DNA of 64,000 nt from Evansella vedderi (GCF_030813435.1 NZ_JAUSUG010000023.1:29780-93779), one strand, 5' to 3'; positions 36,113 through 45,584 are shown, counted from the first letter of the stretch. Notes: a model not told the origin generated them from the sequence alone. Translations and numbers: made by a program.

Positions 36113-36973
36113 ATGAAAATCTGGCATCAAAGTTTAACAAGTATTGAATCCGTTATTCCTTATAGGGATGCTGTTATCAAACATATCGACCGAGTAGCTC
36201 GCCCAGATGTAGAAGTGGTATTACATGGGATGTCCAAAGACACATATCCTACCAACTATCCAGGACACTTTATTACTTATTCTTACTTGCAAAATTTGCA
36301 TAGAGAACAATTCATTCGAGGTGCGTTAATGGCAGAAAGTGCAGGGTATGATGCCATGTTTATTGGTACCATTCCAGATGTGGGCTTATTAGAAGCGAGA
36401 ACCCTCGTAGATATCCCTGTTGTTGGTTACGGCCAAGCGTCGTTTCACATGGCTTCGATGTTAGGAGATCGTATTGGGATCGTCAATTTTTTAGAACCCC
36501 TTGCAGATGAACTCCGAGAAAATGCAGAGCGGTACGGTCTTGGGAAAAAACTCGGTCCAATCATCCAAACGGAAGTTGGATTCAATGAGGTATTAGCAGG
36601 CTTCGAAAATCCGGAGCCGGTTATCGTATCCTTCCAAAAAGCGGCGGAAAAAGCGATTGAGGAAGGGGCAGATGTGATTGTTCCTGGGGAAGGTCCGATG
36701 AATGTCTTCCTTGCAACCAACGGAGTCTCCCGAATCGGGGATGTACCTGTTGTAGACTCTTTTGCCGCAGGGGTTAAGTTGTGTGAATCTTTAGTCGATT
36801 TACGGAAAAACTCGGGTGTTTATATGACTCGCCGAGGATACTACAATGCGAAACCACCGAAAGAAGCAGTGGCAAGGCTCCGGGAACTGTACGGATTGGA
36901 AGCTATTCCAGACCCTAAAAAAGACGATGGTCTCCCAGTAAGGGGCAGGAAAAATACTTCAGCCGTTACTTGA
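36113..36973 (+). CDS. Asp/Glu/hydantoin racemase superfamily protein lacking both catalytic cysteines
   Basis: 286 residues. The fold signature is clear (AESAGYDAMFIG, DIPVVGYGQASFHMASMLGDRIGIVNF, ADVIVPGEGPMN). In active racemases the first half carries a Cys in an ACFGDPG-type loop and the second a Cys in LGCAGM; here the equivalents are Thr86 (GTIPD) and Glu193 (GEGPM). The only cysteine is in KLCESL near residue 250. The two-base racemase mechanism is therefore unlikely. It could be an isomerase, decarboxylase or binding protein with different chemistry. Last gene of the operon starting at 30172. Confidence 0.78.
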   Translation: MKIWHQSLTSIESVIPYRDAVIKHIDRVARPDVEVVLHGMSKDTYPTNYPGHFITYSYLQNLHREQFIRGALMAESAGYDAMFIGTIPDVGLLEARTLVDIPVVGYGQASFHMASMLGDRIGIVNFLEPLADELRENAERYGLGKKLGPIIQTEVGFNEVLAGFENPEPVIVSFQKAAEKAIEEGADVIVPGEGPMNVFLATNGVSRIGDVPVVDSFAAGVKLCESLVDLRKNSGVYMTRRGYYNAKPPKEAVARLRELYGLEAIPDPKKDDGLPVRGRKNTSAVT

Positions 36974-37100
36974 TCGTTAGAGGGGTCTTCCTTAAACAGA
37001 GCCTTAATTTAGTAAACAAAAAACAAGTTTTTCATAGATTTTGTCGTTTGACGTTCGTTTTATGTTTTTCTAATCAATTGAACAGTAAGGGGTGAACGAG

Positions 37101-37895
37101 ATGCATATCGTCGTGTGCTTGAAACAAGTGTTAGACCCAGAAATTCCACCAAAATATTTCAAGATAGATCCTGAAACAAATCGGCCAGAAGATGATGGGG
37201 ATATGGTCATGGATTCCTACGCAGAGAATGCCCTCGAAGCAGCAATACAGTTGAGAGACAGTGTAGAGGAAGCAAAAGTAACGGCCCTTTGTCTTGGAGA
37301 TGAGGAATCAGAGGATGTGCTTCGTCGAGCACTTTCTTTTACCGCCGATCGTGCTGTGCGGGTGTGGGATGATGAATGGGAAGATCTTGACGGGCAGGCA
37401 GTTGGACATATTCTCGCACAAACGATTAAGACAATTGGAGGTGCAGACTTTGTACTAACGGGCTACCAAGCCAGTGATATTGAAGAAGGCATTGTGGGAC
37501 CTGTAATAGCAGAAGAATTAGGATCTTCCTGTATAACATTAGTATCTGATTTAGTTTGGGAAGAAAACACATGTAAGGTGACATATGAAACGGAAAGAGG
37601 CTACGGAGTATTGGAAGTACGATCACCAGCTGTATTCACCATTGTTAGCTCGGAAAAAAATGTTCCCCGCTTACCAAAAGTGAAAGATGTCAGACTAGCA
37701 AGGAGTAAACCAATTGAAGAAATAGAAATGGAAGATTTGGAATCACTAGATATAGAGCGTTGTAAGTCATCCTTAAAGCTGGAAAGGGTTTATGTTCCTA
37801 GTAGAGAGGTGGCATGTGAGATTCTCCCTGGAGAAGATGGTCCTGAACTTGCGAAAGAATTGGCAGATAAGATGGTAGAACTAAAGGTGTTGTAG
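37101..37895 (+). CDS. etfB: Electron transfer flavoprotein beta subunit, set 1
   Basis: 264 residues. ETF beta signature: IVVCLKQVLDPE start, YAENALEAAIQL, LTGYQASDIEEGIVGPVIAEELG and RLPKVKDVR near the C-terminus. It binds AMP or FAD with the alpha subunit encoded 13 bases downstream and accepts electrons from flavin dehydrogenases. ATG 37101 has AAGGGGTG upstream; the in-frame GTG at 37092 is inside that site. The sequence departs from the typical fatty-acid ETF beta (set 2 at 41435), suggesting a pathway-specific ETF. Confidence 0.9.
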   Translation: MHIVVCLKQVLDPEIPPKYFKIDPETNRPEDDGDMVMDSYAENALEAAIQLRDSVEEAKVTALCLGDEESEDVLRRALSFTADRAVRVWDDEWEDLDGQAVGHILAQTIKTIGGADFVLTGYQASDIEEGIVGPVIAEELGSSCITLVSDLVWEENTCKVTYETERGYGVLEVRSPAVFTIVSSEKNVPRLPKVKDVRLARSKPIEEIEMEDLESLDIERCKSSLKLERVYVPSREVACEILPGEDGPELAKELADKMVELKVL

Positions 37896-37908
37896 GAGGT
37901 TTTTATCC

Positions 37909-38910
37909 ATGAGCAAAGTGCTTGTCTATGTAGATCAGCTAGAAGGGAATCTTAGTTCTAATGCTCGGGAAGCGTTGACATTTAGCAAGGGTCTCGCTAA
38001 TTCTTTCGCTGGCAATGTTACTGCCGTTGTTATTGGTTCTAACGTAGAAGCGGCTGCAAACGAAGCGATTGCCTGCGGAGCAACCATCGTTTACCGAGCG
38101 GAAGATCCTCTATTAGCTGATTACGAAGTCGATCTTTATTTAGAAGCTTTATATACTGCTTTCCACCAGTCAGATGCAGACATTCTTATCCTTCCTTTTG
38201 ACAGGAAAGGGAAGGACCTTATTGGCCGGCTAGCTGCCCGGGTTCAAGCTTCTGCAATTACAGAAGTTTTAGATTTCACTGTGGAAGATAACGACATAAA
38301 GTGGATCCGACCTATTTATGGGGACAAGGCAGTGGCGGAATATAAAGCTACCCGAAAAAAAGTAGTTGTTGGAATTAGACCAAAGAGTCATGAACAAGCA
38401 GAACCAGATAATGCAAGGGCAGGAGAAATTATTCCCGTTCATTTAAATCTATCCAATGATATTGTCGTGAACAAATTGATCGAGAAAATGGAATCTAGCT
38501 TATCAGATGTACGATTAGAGGATGCCAACATCATTGTTGCCGGCGGTAAAGGGTTAGGGGAACGGGAAGTATTTGAGGACTTACAGGAACTGGCAAATGT
38601 ATTAGGTGGAGTTGTAGGTGCCTCCCGTGCAGCTTGTGACGCTGGATGGGTTCCTACAAATCTCCAAGTTGGTCAAACAGGAGCGGTCGTAGCACCTGAC
38701 TTATATATTGCTATCGGTATCTCCGGTGCCAGCCAACATCTATCTGGTATCACTAGTGCCAAAACAATAGTCGCCATTAATAACGACCCTGACGCCCCTA
38801 TCTTTAAAAGGGCAAATATCGGGATTGTTAAAGACTATAAAACCGTTTTACCAACCCTCATTGAAGAACTGAAAAAGAAACTTGGAAAGGAACACAAAAC
38901 ACACGCTTAA
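37909..38910 (+). CDS. etfA: Electron transfer flavoprotein alpha subunit, set 1
   Basis: 333 residues. The C-terminal FAD domain is canonical: [56 protein letters not shown] and [20 protein letters not shown]. Forms the heterodimer with the subunit at 37101. A GC-rich intergenic repeat follows and probably ends the two-gene unit. Confidence 0.93.
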   Translation: MSKVLVYVDQLEGNLSSNAREALTFSKGLANSFAGNVTAVVIGSNVEAAANEAIACGATIVYRAEDPLLADYEVDLYLEALYTAFHQSDADILILPFDRKGKDLIGRLAARVQASAITEVLDFTVEDNDIKWIRPIYGDKAVAEYKATRKKVVVGIRPKSHEQAEPDNARAGEIIPVHLNLSNDIVVNKLIEKMESSLSDVRLEDANIIVAGGKGLGEREVFEDLQELANVLGGVVGASRAACDAGWVPTNLQVGQTGAVVAPDLYIAIGISGASQHLSGITSAKTIVAINNDPDAPIFKRANIGIVKDYKTVLPTLIEELKKKLGKEHKTHA

Positions 38911-38948
38911 TAAATTCCTTTCTTTTAATAGAGTGGCCCTGTTAGTTT

Positions 38949-39098
38949 TAATGTTGATTTTCGCTTCAGGCACTCCCTTGCCGCGGGTGTTCTGACGAGC
39001 CTCCTCGGTCGTACCGACCTGCGGGGTCTCGTCTAGACCATACTCCCGCAGGCGTATCGTGCCTTACGCTACAATCAACTTAGTAAAAAATCAACATT
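38949..39098. repeat. GC-rich intergenic palindromic repeat, copy 1
   Basis: An imperfect palindrome about 150 bases long: ATGTTGATTTT at the left edge pairs with AAAATCAACAT at the right edge, and GTTGATTTTCGCTTCAGGCAC is mirrored by GTGCCTTACGCTACAATCAAC. The core is GC-rich (CCGCGGGTGTTC, CTGCGGGGTCTCG, CTCCCGCAGGCG), unlike its surroundings. Copies 2 (60656) and 3 (63820) share these elements. This is a widespread type of Bacillaceae intergenic repeat. Confidence 0.8.
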
Positions 39099-39151
39099 GA
39101 TCTTTAACACAGCCAATAGATTAATATTTTTACAAAGAGGAGGAAAGAGTT

Positions 39152-40573
39152 ATGGGAAAAGAAGTGGATTATGACATTGTCGTCATTGGATGTGGAGTTG
39201 CAGGAACATCAGCAGCCTTAGCAGCAGCAGAAAAAGCGAAGGAAGAAGGGGAAAAACTTTCTATTGCTTTGTTAGAACGATCGGATTTTGATCATCGAGG
39301 AGGAAATTCTCGTTGGACAGCTTCCTACATGCGAATGAAAAACCTCGATGAAGTGGCAGATAACTTTGTGGAAGATATGATGGCTTTTTCTGATAACTAT
39401 TCCGATCGAAAATACATTGAAACCCTTGCAGCAAACGCTGGAAAAACATTACGTTGGGTACAAGAAAAAGGAGTAGACTTTGATTATTTACCAACGATGT
39501 TTTTAACTTCCTCAAAGCCACGATTGTTACCAGTTGGTGGCGGCCGGGCAATTATCGATACATTGGCTCGGAAAGCAAGTGCCCTTGGTGTAGAGATTAT
39601 TTATGAAGCTACGGTATGGGATTTAGTTCTAAACGAAGAAGGTGCAGTAAGCGGACTAAAGGTCCGTGTAAAAGGAGGGGGATCACTTCATCTAAATGTA
39701 GGTGCTGTTATCCTTGCTGCAGGGGGCTTTCAAGGAAATCAAGCATTGATGTCAAGGTATATTGGAAGAGATGCCCATAAAATCCGTACCGTTGCCGAAG
39801 GTGGTTTATTCAATAAAGGGGAAGCCATCGAAATGGCAATGAAGATTGGAGCTCGAGGAGCTGGTCAATTTGACTCCTTCCACGCGGAACCTGTGGACCC
39901 AAGAAGCAAACGGGAGGAAGCTGCAGTCATGACATTCCCATATGCGATTTTAGTAGATAAAAATGGGCAGCGTTTTGTGGATGAAGGGCGAACGACAATT
40001 GATGAACAGTATGAAGCTGTTGCACGGACGATTTTCTACGATCTCCCAGACCATATTGCCTATATGATTAGTGATCAAAAAATGTATGACATTCCAAACT
40101 ACGAGCAGGCATTAGAAACGGATAAACCTGCAATCGAAGCTGATACCCTCGAGGAATTAGCAGAAAAATTGGAGATTCCTGCTGATAAGTTAGTAGCTAC
40201 CGTCGAGTCTTATAACAAAGCTTGTCAACCAGGGGAATTTCGTTGGGATAAAAAAGACGGAAAAAAAGCAATAGGAATTAATCCTCCTAAGTCAAACTGG
40301 GCGATCCCGATTGACAAAGGACCATTTATTGCCTACCCAATTGTTTGTTCCAACGTATTTACAAACGGCGGTATTGCTACTGATACGGATGGCCGTGTCT
40401 TATCACAAGACGATTATCCGATTCCAGGCTTATATGCTGCTGGGGAAACGGCAGGCTTATATTATGGGAAATATCCAGGTGGTACATCCGTTTTACGAGG
40501 TTTAGTGTTTGGAAGACGGTCGGGGATGCATGCCGTTTCGTATGTATGTAACCCAGAAAAATTAGAAGTTTGA
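39152..40573 (+). CDS. FAD-dependent dehydrogenase, FAD_binding_2 family (tricarballylate dehydrogenase-like), paralogue 3
   Basis: 473 residues. DIVVIGCGVAGTSAALAAAE start, RGGNSRWTASYMRM, ILVDKNGQRFVDEGRTT, LYAAGETAGLYYGKYPGGTSV and LRGLVFGRRSG. The GNSRWTxSYMRM segment is characteristic of the TcuA branch. Located between two ETF gene pairs, making electron transfer to ETF the likely route (inference). Strong GAGGAGG site 8 bases before ATG. Confidence 0.85.
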   Translation: MGKEVDYDIVVIGCGVAGTSAALAAAEKAKEEGEKLSIALLERSDFDHRGGNSRWTASYMRMKNLDEVADNFVEDMMAFSDNYSDRKYIETLAANAGKTLRWVQEKGVDFDYLPTMFLTSSKPRLLPVGGGRAIIDTLARKASALGVEIIYEATVWDLVLNEEGAVSGLKVRVKGGGSLHLNVGAVILAAGGFQGNQALMSRYIGRDAHKIRTVAEGGLFNKGEAIEMAMKIGARGAGQFDSFHAEPVDPRSKREEAAVMTFPYAILVDKNGQRFVDEGRTTIDEQYEAVARTIFYDLPDHIAYMISDQKMYDIPNYEQALETDKPAIEADTLEELAEKLEIPADKLVATVESYNKACQPGEFRWDKKDGKKAIGINPPKSNWAIPIDKGPFIAYPIVCSNVFTNGGIATDTDGRVLSQDDYPIPGLYAAGETAGLYYGKYPGGTSVLRGLVFGRRSGMHAVSYVCNPEKLEV

Positions 40574-40655
40574 TAGACAACAGGGTGACCGAATGGCTCG
40601 GGCGCCCTTCCTAGTTCCTAAACACAAAAAGGTTTTGCAGGAAAGGGTGATACAC

Positions 40656-41384
40656 TTGGAATTGAAAGATAAGGTAGCATTGGTGACAGGGGGAGGCAGA
40701 GGAATTGGCCGGGAAACATGTATCCTATTAGCCAAACAAGGTGCCAAAATAGCCGTTTTTTCAAATAATCTACAAGAGTGTGAGGATACAGCCAACTATA
40801 TTATAGAAGAAATCGGTGGAGAAGCCATTTCCATTCAAGGAGATGTACGTTCAGAGGTTGACGTCAGTCGTACAGTGAGGGAAACGCAAGAAAAGCTGGG
40901 ATCCGTGGACATTTTAGTAAATAATGCTGGAGTCATGAGTTTAAAACCGTTTGTGGAAACGGATGTAAAAGAATGGGACTTTGTTCAAGATATTAATATT
41001 CGTGGCACATACTTATTTGCCCGTGCGGTAATACCAGAAATGATAAGGAAAAAAACTGGGGTTATCCTTAATATTTCTTCTATTTGGGGAACAAAAGGCG
41101 GACCAAATCGTAGTGCCTATATTACTTCAAAGTATGCGGTTATTGGTTTTACAAAAGCTTTGGGGGAAGAGATGAAGCCATACAAGGTGAGGGTGAACGC
41201 TGTATGTCCAGGACCAGTTGATACAAAAATGATGGAAGAACTAGCTCCGGATGTGAATAAGGAGAATTGGTTACACCCTAAAGATATCGCACATGTCATT
41301 GTTGATTTATGCTTGCCGCACTCCGTTGCAGTAACAGCTACTGCAATCGAAGCATTTGGAAGTGGCCGCCCTGTAGGGATATAA
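40656..41384 (+). CDS. Short-chain dehydrogenase/reductase (SDR)
   Basis: Classical SDR of about 242 residues: cofactor motif TGGGRGIG, NNAG, catalytic Ser in NISSIWG and the YxxxK motif in AYITSKYA. NAD(P)-dependent alcohol/ketone oxidoreductase. I prefer TTG 40656 (AAAGGGTGA upstream), which gives the usual MELKDKVALVTGG start; the in-frame ATG 40593 also has a fair CAGGGTGA site and would add 21 residues not expected for the family. Position between dehydrogenase and ETF genes suggests a hydroxyl-oxidation step. Confidence 0.87.
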   Translation: MELKDKVALVTGGGRGIGRETCILLAKQGAKIAVFSNNLQECEDTANYIIEEIGGEAISIQGDVRSEVDVSRTVRETQEKLGSVDILVNNAGVMSLKPFVETDVKEWDFVQDINIRGTYLFARAVIPEMIRKKTGVILNISSIWGTKGGPNRSAYITSKYAVIGFTKALGEEMKPYKVRVNAVCPGPVDTKMMEELAPDVNKENWLHPKDIAHVIVDLCLPHSVAVTATAIEAFGSGRPVGI

Positions 41385-41434
41385 GTAAGGGATGAATGTA
41401 AAAAAAAGAGTTTAGGAGAACGGGAGTGAATTTG

Positions 41435-42205
41435 ATGAACATAATTGTACTAATGAAATCGACTTTTGATACAGAGGAAAAAATTATTATTAGTGACGGT
41501 CACATTGACGATAGTGAAGCAGATTACATTATAAATCCATACGATGAGTACGCAATTGAAGAAGCAATCCTTTTAGGTGATGAGCATGGCGGCGAAGTCA
41601 CCGTCGTCACTGTCGGGAGCGAGGAAAGGGAAAAAGAGCTTCGCACCGCTCTAGCGATGGGGGTAGATAAAGCCGTCCTCATCGATAATGAGGAAGTGGA
41701 AGCAACCGACCAATTTACGACTGCTACTATTCTTGCCGCTTATTTAAAAGATCAGGAGTTTGATATTATCCTTGGAGGAAACGTAGCGGTTGACGGTGGT
41801 ACAGGTCAAGTGGGTCCCCGTGTTGCAGAACTATTAAATATTCCTCAAGTTACCACCATTACAAACCTTCGGGTGGATGGGACGAAGGCAACAGTTGTCC
41901 GTGATGTGGAAGGGGACGAAGAAACAGTAGAAGTTTCCTTCCCCCTTCTTGTTACGGCACAACAAGGCTTGAATGAGCCACGTTATCCTTCCCTTCCAGG
42001 CGTTATGAAGGCAAAGAAAAAACCATTAGAAACACTAGATTTAGATGACCTTGATTTGGAGGAGGAAGAAGTTGAAGCAAAAACAAAAACAGTAGAAATC
42101 TTCCTGCCGCCACAAAAACAAGCAGGAAAAATATTAGAAGGGGAAATGCACGAGCAGGTGCAAGAGCTTATCACTCTATTAAAATCAGAAAAAAAAGTCA
42201 TTTAA
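41435..42205 (+). CDS. etfB: Electron transfer flavoprotein beta subunit, set 2
   Basis: 256 residues, closer to the common Bacillus fatty-acid ETF beta: IIVLMKSTFDTEEKI, NPYDEYAIEEAI, GGNVAVDGGTGQVGPRVAELL and NEPRYPSLPGVMKAKKKPLE. ATG 41435 has GGGAG upstream; the in-frame GTG at 41426 is in the site. Linked to etfA 2 and the membrane ETF oxidoreductase gene at 43313. Confidence 0.92.
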   Translation: MNIIVLMKSTFDTEEKIIISDGHIDDSEADYIINPYDEYAIEEAILLGDEHGGEVTVVTVGSEEREKELRTALAMGVDKAVLIDNEEVEATDQFTTATILAAYLKDQEFDIILGGNVAVDGGTGQVGPRVAELLNIPQVTTITNLRVDGTKATVVRDVEGDEETVEVSFPLLVTAQQGLNEPRYPSLPGVMKAKKKPLETLDLDDLDLEEEEVEAKTKTVEIFLPPQKQAGKILEGEMHEQVQELITLLKSEKKVI

Positions 42206-42219
42206 TAGGAGGTAGCAAC

Positions 42220-43194
42220 ATGGTAAAAAAAGTATTAGTGATTGGGGAAATTCGAGACGGAGAGCTTCGGAACGTTTCCTACGAATCCATTGCAGCAGCT
42301 AAACAAATGGCAGATGGTGGAGAAATTGTTGCCGTATTATTAGGGGATACAATAGGGGAACAAGCAGATGAAATGATTTATTTCGGTGCAGATCGTGTTG
42401 TTAAAGTGGAACACCCTGATTTAAAAACCTATACGACGGATGCCTATCGCCAAGCGATATTACAAGTTTTAGAGGAGGAGCAGTCTGACGGGGTTGTAAT
42501 GGGACATACAGCCATGGGAAAAGATCTATCTCCTCGAATCGCAGCAAAATTAAGCACAGGCTTAGTTTCGGATGTCGTTGATGTGGAAGTGGTAGGCAGT
42601 GAGCCTGTCTTTACCCGTCCAATATATTCCGGGAAAGCTTTTGAGAAAAAACGTGTAGATGAAGGTATTGTCCTTGTGACGATTCGCCCTAACAATATCG
42701 AACCGTTAGAAAAAGACGAGTCACGTACTGGCGATGTGAAAAATTTACCAGTGGAAATCAAAGATCTCCGTACAGTGGTGAAAGGGGTTGTTCGCAAAGC
42801 CACCAGTGGTGTCGACCTTTCCGAAGCAAAGGTCATCGTTGCTGGTGGTCGTGGGGTAAAGAGTGCAGAAGGCTTTAACCCCCTTGAAGAACTCGCTGAA
42901 TTATTAGGTGCGGCAGTCGGTGCCTCCCGTGGGGCTTGTGACGCTGAATATTGCGATTACTCCTTACAAATTGGGCAAACAGGGAAGGTGGTTACACCAG
43001 ATCTCTATTTTGCCTTTGGTATTTCAGGAGCAATCCAACATTTAGCAGGAATGTCGAATTCCAAAGTGATCGTTGCTGTTAACAAGGATCCGGAAGCCCC
43101 TATTTTTGAAGTAGCGGATTATGGGATTGTTGGTGATTTATTTGAAGTAGTTCCACTATTAATCGAGGAATTAAAGGGTGCCCTAGTAAATTAA
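42220..43194 (+). CDS. etfA: Electron transfer flavoprotein alpha subunit, set 2
   Basis: 324 residues with [68 protein letters not shown] and [17 protein letters not shown]. Pairs with the beta subunit 15 bases upstream and passes electrons to the quinone reductase encoded next. Confidence 0.94.
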   Translation: MVKKVLVIGEIRDGELRNVSYESIAAAKQMADGGEIVAVLLGDTIGEQADEMIYFGADRVVKVEHPDLKTYTTDAYRQAILQVLEEEQSDGVVMGHTAMGKDLSPRIAAKLSTGLVSDVVDVEVVGSEPVFTRPIYSGKAFEKKRVDEGIVLVTIRPNNIEPLEKDESRTGDVKNLPVEIKDLRTVVKGVVRKATSGVDLSEAKVIVAGGRGVKSAEGFNPLEELAELLGAAVGASRGACDAEYCDYSLQIGQTGKVVTPDLYFAFGISGAIQHLAGMSNSKVIVAVNKDPEAPIFEVADYGIVGDLFEVVPLLIEELKGALVN

Positions 43195-43312
43195 TAATAT
43201 ATTTTTATTATAACAAGTTAGGTTTGAGGCTGACATTCTCTTTTATGGGATGGGCAGCCTTACTTTATATTAATTTATGATAAAAATAAATTAAATTGGA
43301 GTGAAAGTTTTC

Positions 43313-45388
43313 ATGAATACAATACAAATAATTAATCTAATGTTCTTCCTATTAGTGACGGGATATGCTTTTTATTTATTTGCCGCATTAGTTCGGGCAC
43401 GGTATGAATATATCAAACTAGGAAAAAAAGCGGAGTTTGATCAAACATTCAAGGACCGTTTTAATAACGTTCTAATAAATGTCTTTGGTCAGAAAAAACT
43501 GTTAAAGGATAAAAAGAGTGGTATTATTCATGTCATGTTTTTTTACGGGTTTATACTTGTTCAATTTAGCGCCATTGATGTTATTTGGAAAGGATTGGCC
43601 GTAGGTTCACACCTGCCTCTTGGTCCCGTGTATCCATTTTTCACTTTTTTCCAAGAACTGATCATTGTAATGATTTTAATGGCGGTTATTTGGGCATTTT
43701 ATCGTCGTTATATTGAAAAGTTAACTCGCTTAAAACGTGGGTGGAAATCAGGTTTAGTACTTCTATTTATTGGAGGGTTAATGGTTTCAAAGCTAGGTGC
43801 CAAAGGGATGGAGATAGTTTGGTTAGATAAATCAGTCACTGGCTTTGAACCGATTGCTTCAAGTGTAGCTTTGCTAGCGCAAGGTATAGGTCCCAGTGTC
43901 GCGGCAGTACTATTCTTTGTTTTTTGGTGGCTTCATCTATTAATATTGCTAACGTTCCTAGTCTATATTCCACAATCGAAGCATGCCCATTTAATAGCAG
44001 GACCAGTAAACGTTTTTTTAGGTAGAACGAATAAAGTTGGTCAGCTTGCAAAAATAAATTTTGAGGATGAAACACAAGAAGTTTTTGGAGTAGGAAAGGT
44101 AGAAGATTTCAATCAAAAACAATTAATAGATTTATATGCCTGTGCAGAATGTGGCCGTTGCACCAATATGTGCCCCGCAACAGGGACGGGAAAGATGCTT
44201 TCCCCAATGGATTTAATTCTAAAAATACGGGACCACCTTACAGAAAAGGGAGCAGCCATTACATCCCAATCACCTTGGTTGCCGGCCTATGCCTTTAGTC
44301 ACACGATTGGAAACCAAAATGCATCCCAAACTGCTGCTAATGAAGAAGTGGCAGCAGGCTATGATGTAAGCTTAATTGGTGATGTTATTACGGAAGAAGA
44401 AATTTGGGCTTGTACCACATGCCGAAACTGTGAAGATCAATGTCCAGTGATGAATGAACATGTGGATAAAATCATTGACCTGCGTCGTTATCTTGTTTTA
44501 ACAGAAGGGAAGATGGATACCGATGCCCAACGTGCCATAACCAACATAGAGCGCCAAGGGAATCCGTGGGGGATCAACCGTAAAGAACGGGACAACTGGC
44601 GGCTAGGTCGAGACGATATTCACGTCCCGACGGTGAAAGAAATGCAAAAAGCAGGGGAAGAATTCGAGTATCTTTTTTTCGTCGGATCCATGGGATCTTA
44701 TGATAATCGAAGCCAAAAAATAGCCCAATCATTTGCAAAGGTGTTAAACGTAGCAGGGGTGAAATTTGCCATTATTGGAAGTAAAGAAAAAAACTCAGGG
44801 GATACACCTAGACGTATTGGGAATGAATTTTTATTCCAAGAGCTTGCATCAGCAAATATCGATATGTTCCAAAAATACGAAGTGAAGAAAATTGTAACAA
44901 TTGATCCCCATGCGTACAATACGTTTAAAAATGAATATCCTGAGTTTGGATTGGAAGGGGTAGAAGTGTATCATCATACAGAACTTCTTGCCCAACTTAT
45001 GGAGGAAGGAAAAATTGTTCCAAAGCACGAAGTTCATGAAACTATCGTTTACCATGACTCTTGTTATTTAGGGCGTTATAACGATGTTTACAGTCCTCCT
45101 CGTGAAATTTTAAAGGCGATTCCGGGAGTTGAAGTGGTTGAAATGGAGCGCAATCGTGAAAATGCCATGTGCTGTGGTGCTGGTGGAGGAATGATGTGGA
45201 TGGAAGAACATTCAGGGGAACGTATAAACATCGCCCGCACCGAGCAGGCGCTAGCAGTGAACCCGAGTGTTATAGGCAGCGGTTGTCCATACTGCTTAAC
45301 GATGCTAAGCGATGGAACGAAGGCGAAAGAAGTGGAGGATCATGTGAAAACGATGGACCTAGTGGAAATACTAGAAAGGTCATTGTAA
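43313..45388 (+). CDS. fadF: Membrane ETF:menaquinone oxidoreductase (FadF/EtfD type, heterodisulfide-reductase-related)
   Basis: 691 residues. An N-terminal NarI-like domain of about five membrane segments (residues 1-230) is followed by two 4Fe-4S motifs (CAECGRCTNMCPATG and CTTCRNCEDQCPVMN) and two CCG-type domains. The C-terminal CCG domain keeps its cysteines (HDSCYLGR, AMCCGAGGG, GSGCPYC). In the first CCG domain the expected cysteines are Ser or other residues (FFVGSMGSY, KEKNSGD, DPHAYN), so it should not hold that cluster. Known role of the family: oxidises ETF and reduces menaquinone. ATG 43313 follows TGGAGTGA. Last gene of the super-cluster. Confidence 0.9.
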   Translation: MNTIQIINLMFFLLVTGYAFYLFAALVRARYEYIKLGKKAEFDQTFKDRFNNVLINVFGQKKLLKDKKSGIIHVMFFYGFILVQFSAIDVIWKGLAVGSHLPLGPVYPFFTFFQELIIVMILMAVIWAFYRRYIEKLTRLKRGWKSGLVLLFIGGLMVSKLGAKGMEIVWLDKSVTGFEPIASSVALLAQGIGPSVAAVLFFVFWWLHLLILLTFLVYIPQSKHAHLIAGPVNVFLGRTNKVGQLAKINFEDETQEVFGVGKVEDFNQKQLIDLYACAECGRCTNMCPATGTGKMLSPMDLILKIRDHLTEKGAAITSQSPWLPAYAFSHTIGNQNASQTAANEEVAAGYDVSLIGDVITEEEIWACTTCRNCEDQCPVMNEHVDKIIDLRRYLVLTEGKMDTDAQRAITNIERQGNPWGINRKERDNWRLGRDDIHVPTVKEMQKAGEEFEYLFFVGSMGSYDNRSQKIAQSFAKVLNVAGVKFAIIGSKEKNSGDTPRRIGNEFLFQELASANIDMFQKYEVKKIVTIDPHAYNTFKNEYPEFGLEGVEVYHHTELLAQLMEEGKIVPKHEVHETIVYHDSCYLGRYNDVYSPPREILKAIPGVEVVEMERNRENAMCCGAGGGMMWMEEHSGERINIARTEQALAVNPSVIGSGCPYCLTMLSDGTKAKEVEDHVKTMDLVEILERSL

Positions 45389-45397
45389 ATTCCTAAA

Positions 45398-45548
45398 TTA
45401 ATTAATGGATGTACCTTGAACAAGTTTGCCTAAATACATGACCGAATGATTCAGCTGATCTAGCTTCTTCTCAATGCGGTAAAGTGAGTAGAATGTAACG
45501 GCAATGGAAAAACCCGTATTCACTAACAAGACTCATCCGTAGTTCCAT
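45398..45548 (-). pseudogene. YvrJ family small protein, frameshifted
   Basis: Reading minus strand from ATG 45548 (GGGGGTGAGGAG upstream) gives MELRMSLVSEYGF, after which the frame runs to an early stop. Removing one base in the five-A run at 45508-45512 restores SIAVTFYSLYRIEKKLDQL followed by NHSVMYLGKLVQGT, the YvrJ family pattern, ending at TAA 45398. One extra base therefore breaks the gene, or there is a sequencing error in the homopolymer. Neighbours DUF2922 and DUF1659 are its usual partners. Confidence 0.8.
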
Positions 45549-45584
45549 TTCTCCTCACCCCCTTCAACTATAAATAGTAGTAAG

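Noticed and set aside
38949..39098. Attenuator or riboswitch after etfA set 1
   Set aside because: The structure is explained by a repeat family present at two other unrelated sites in the window.
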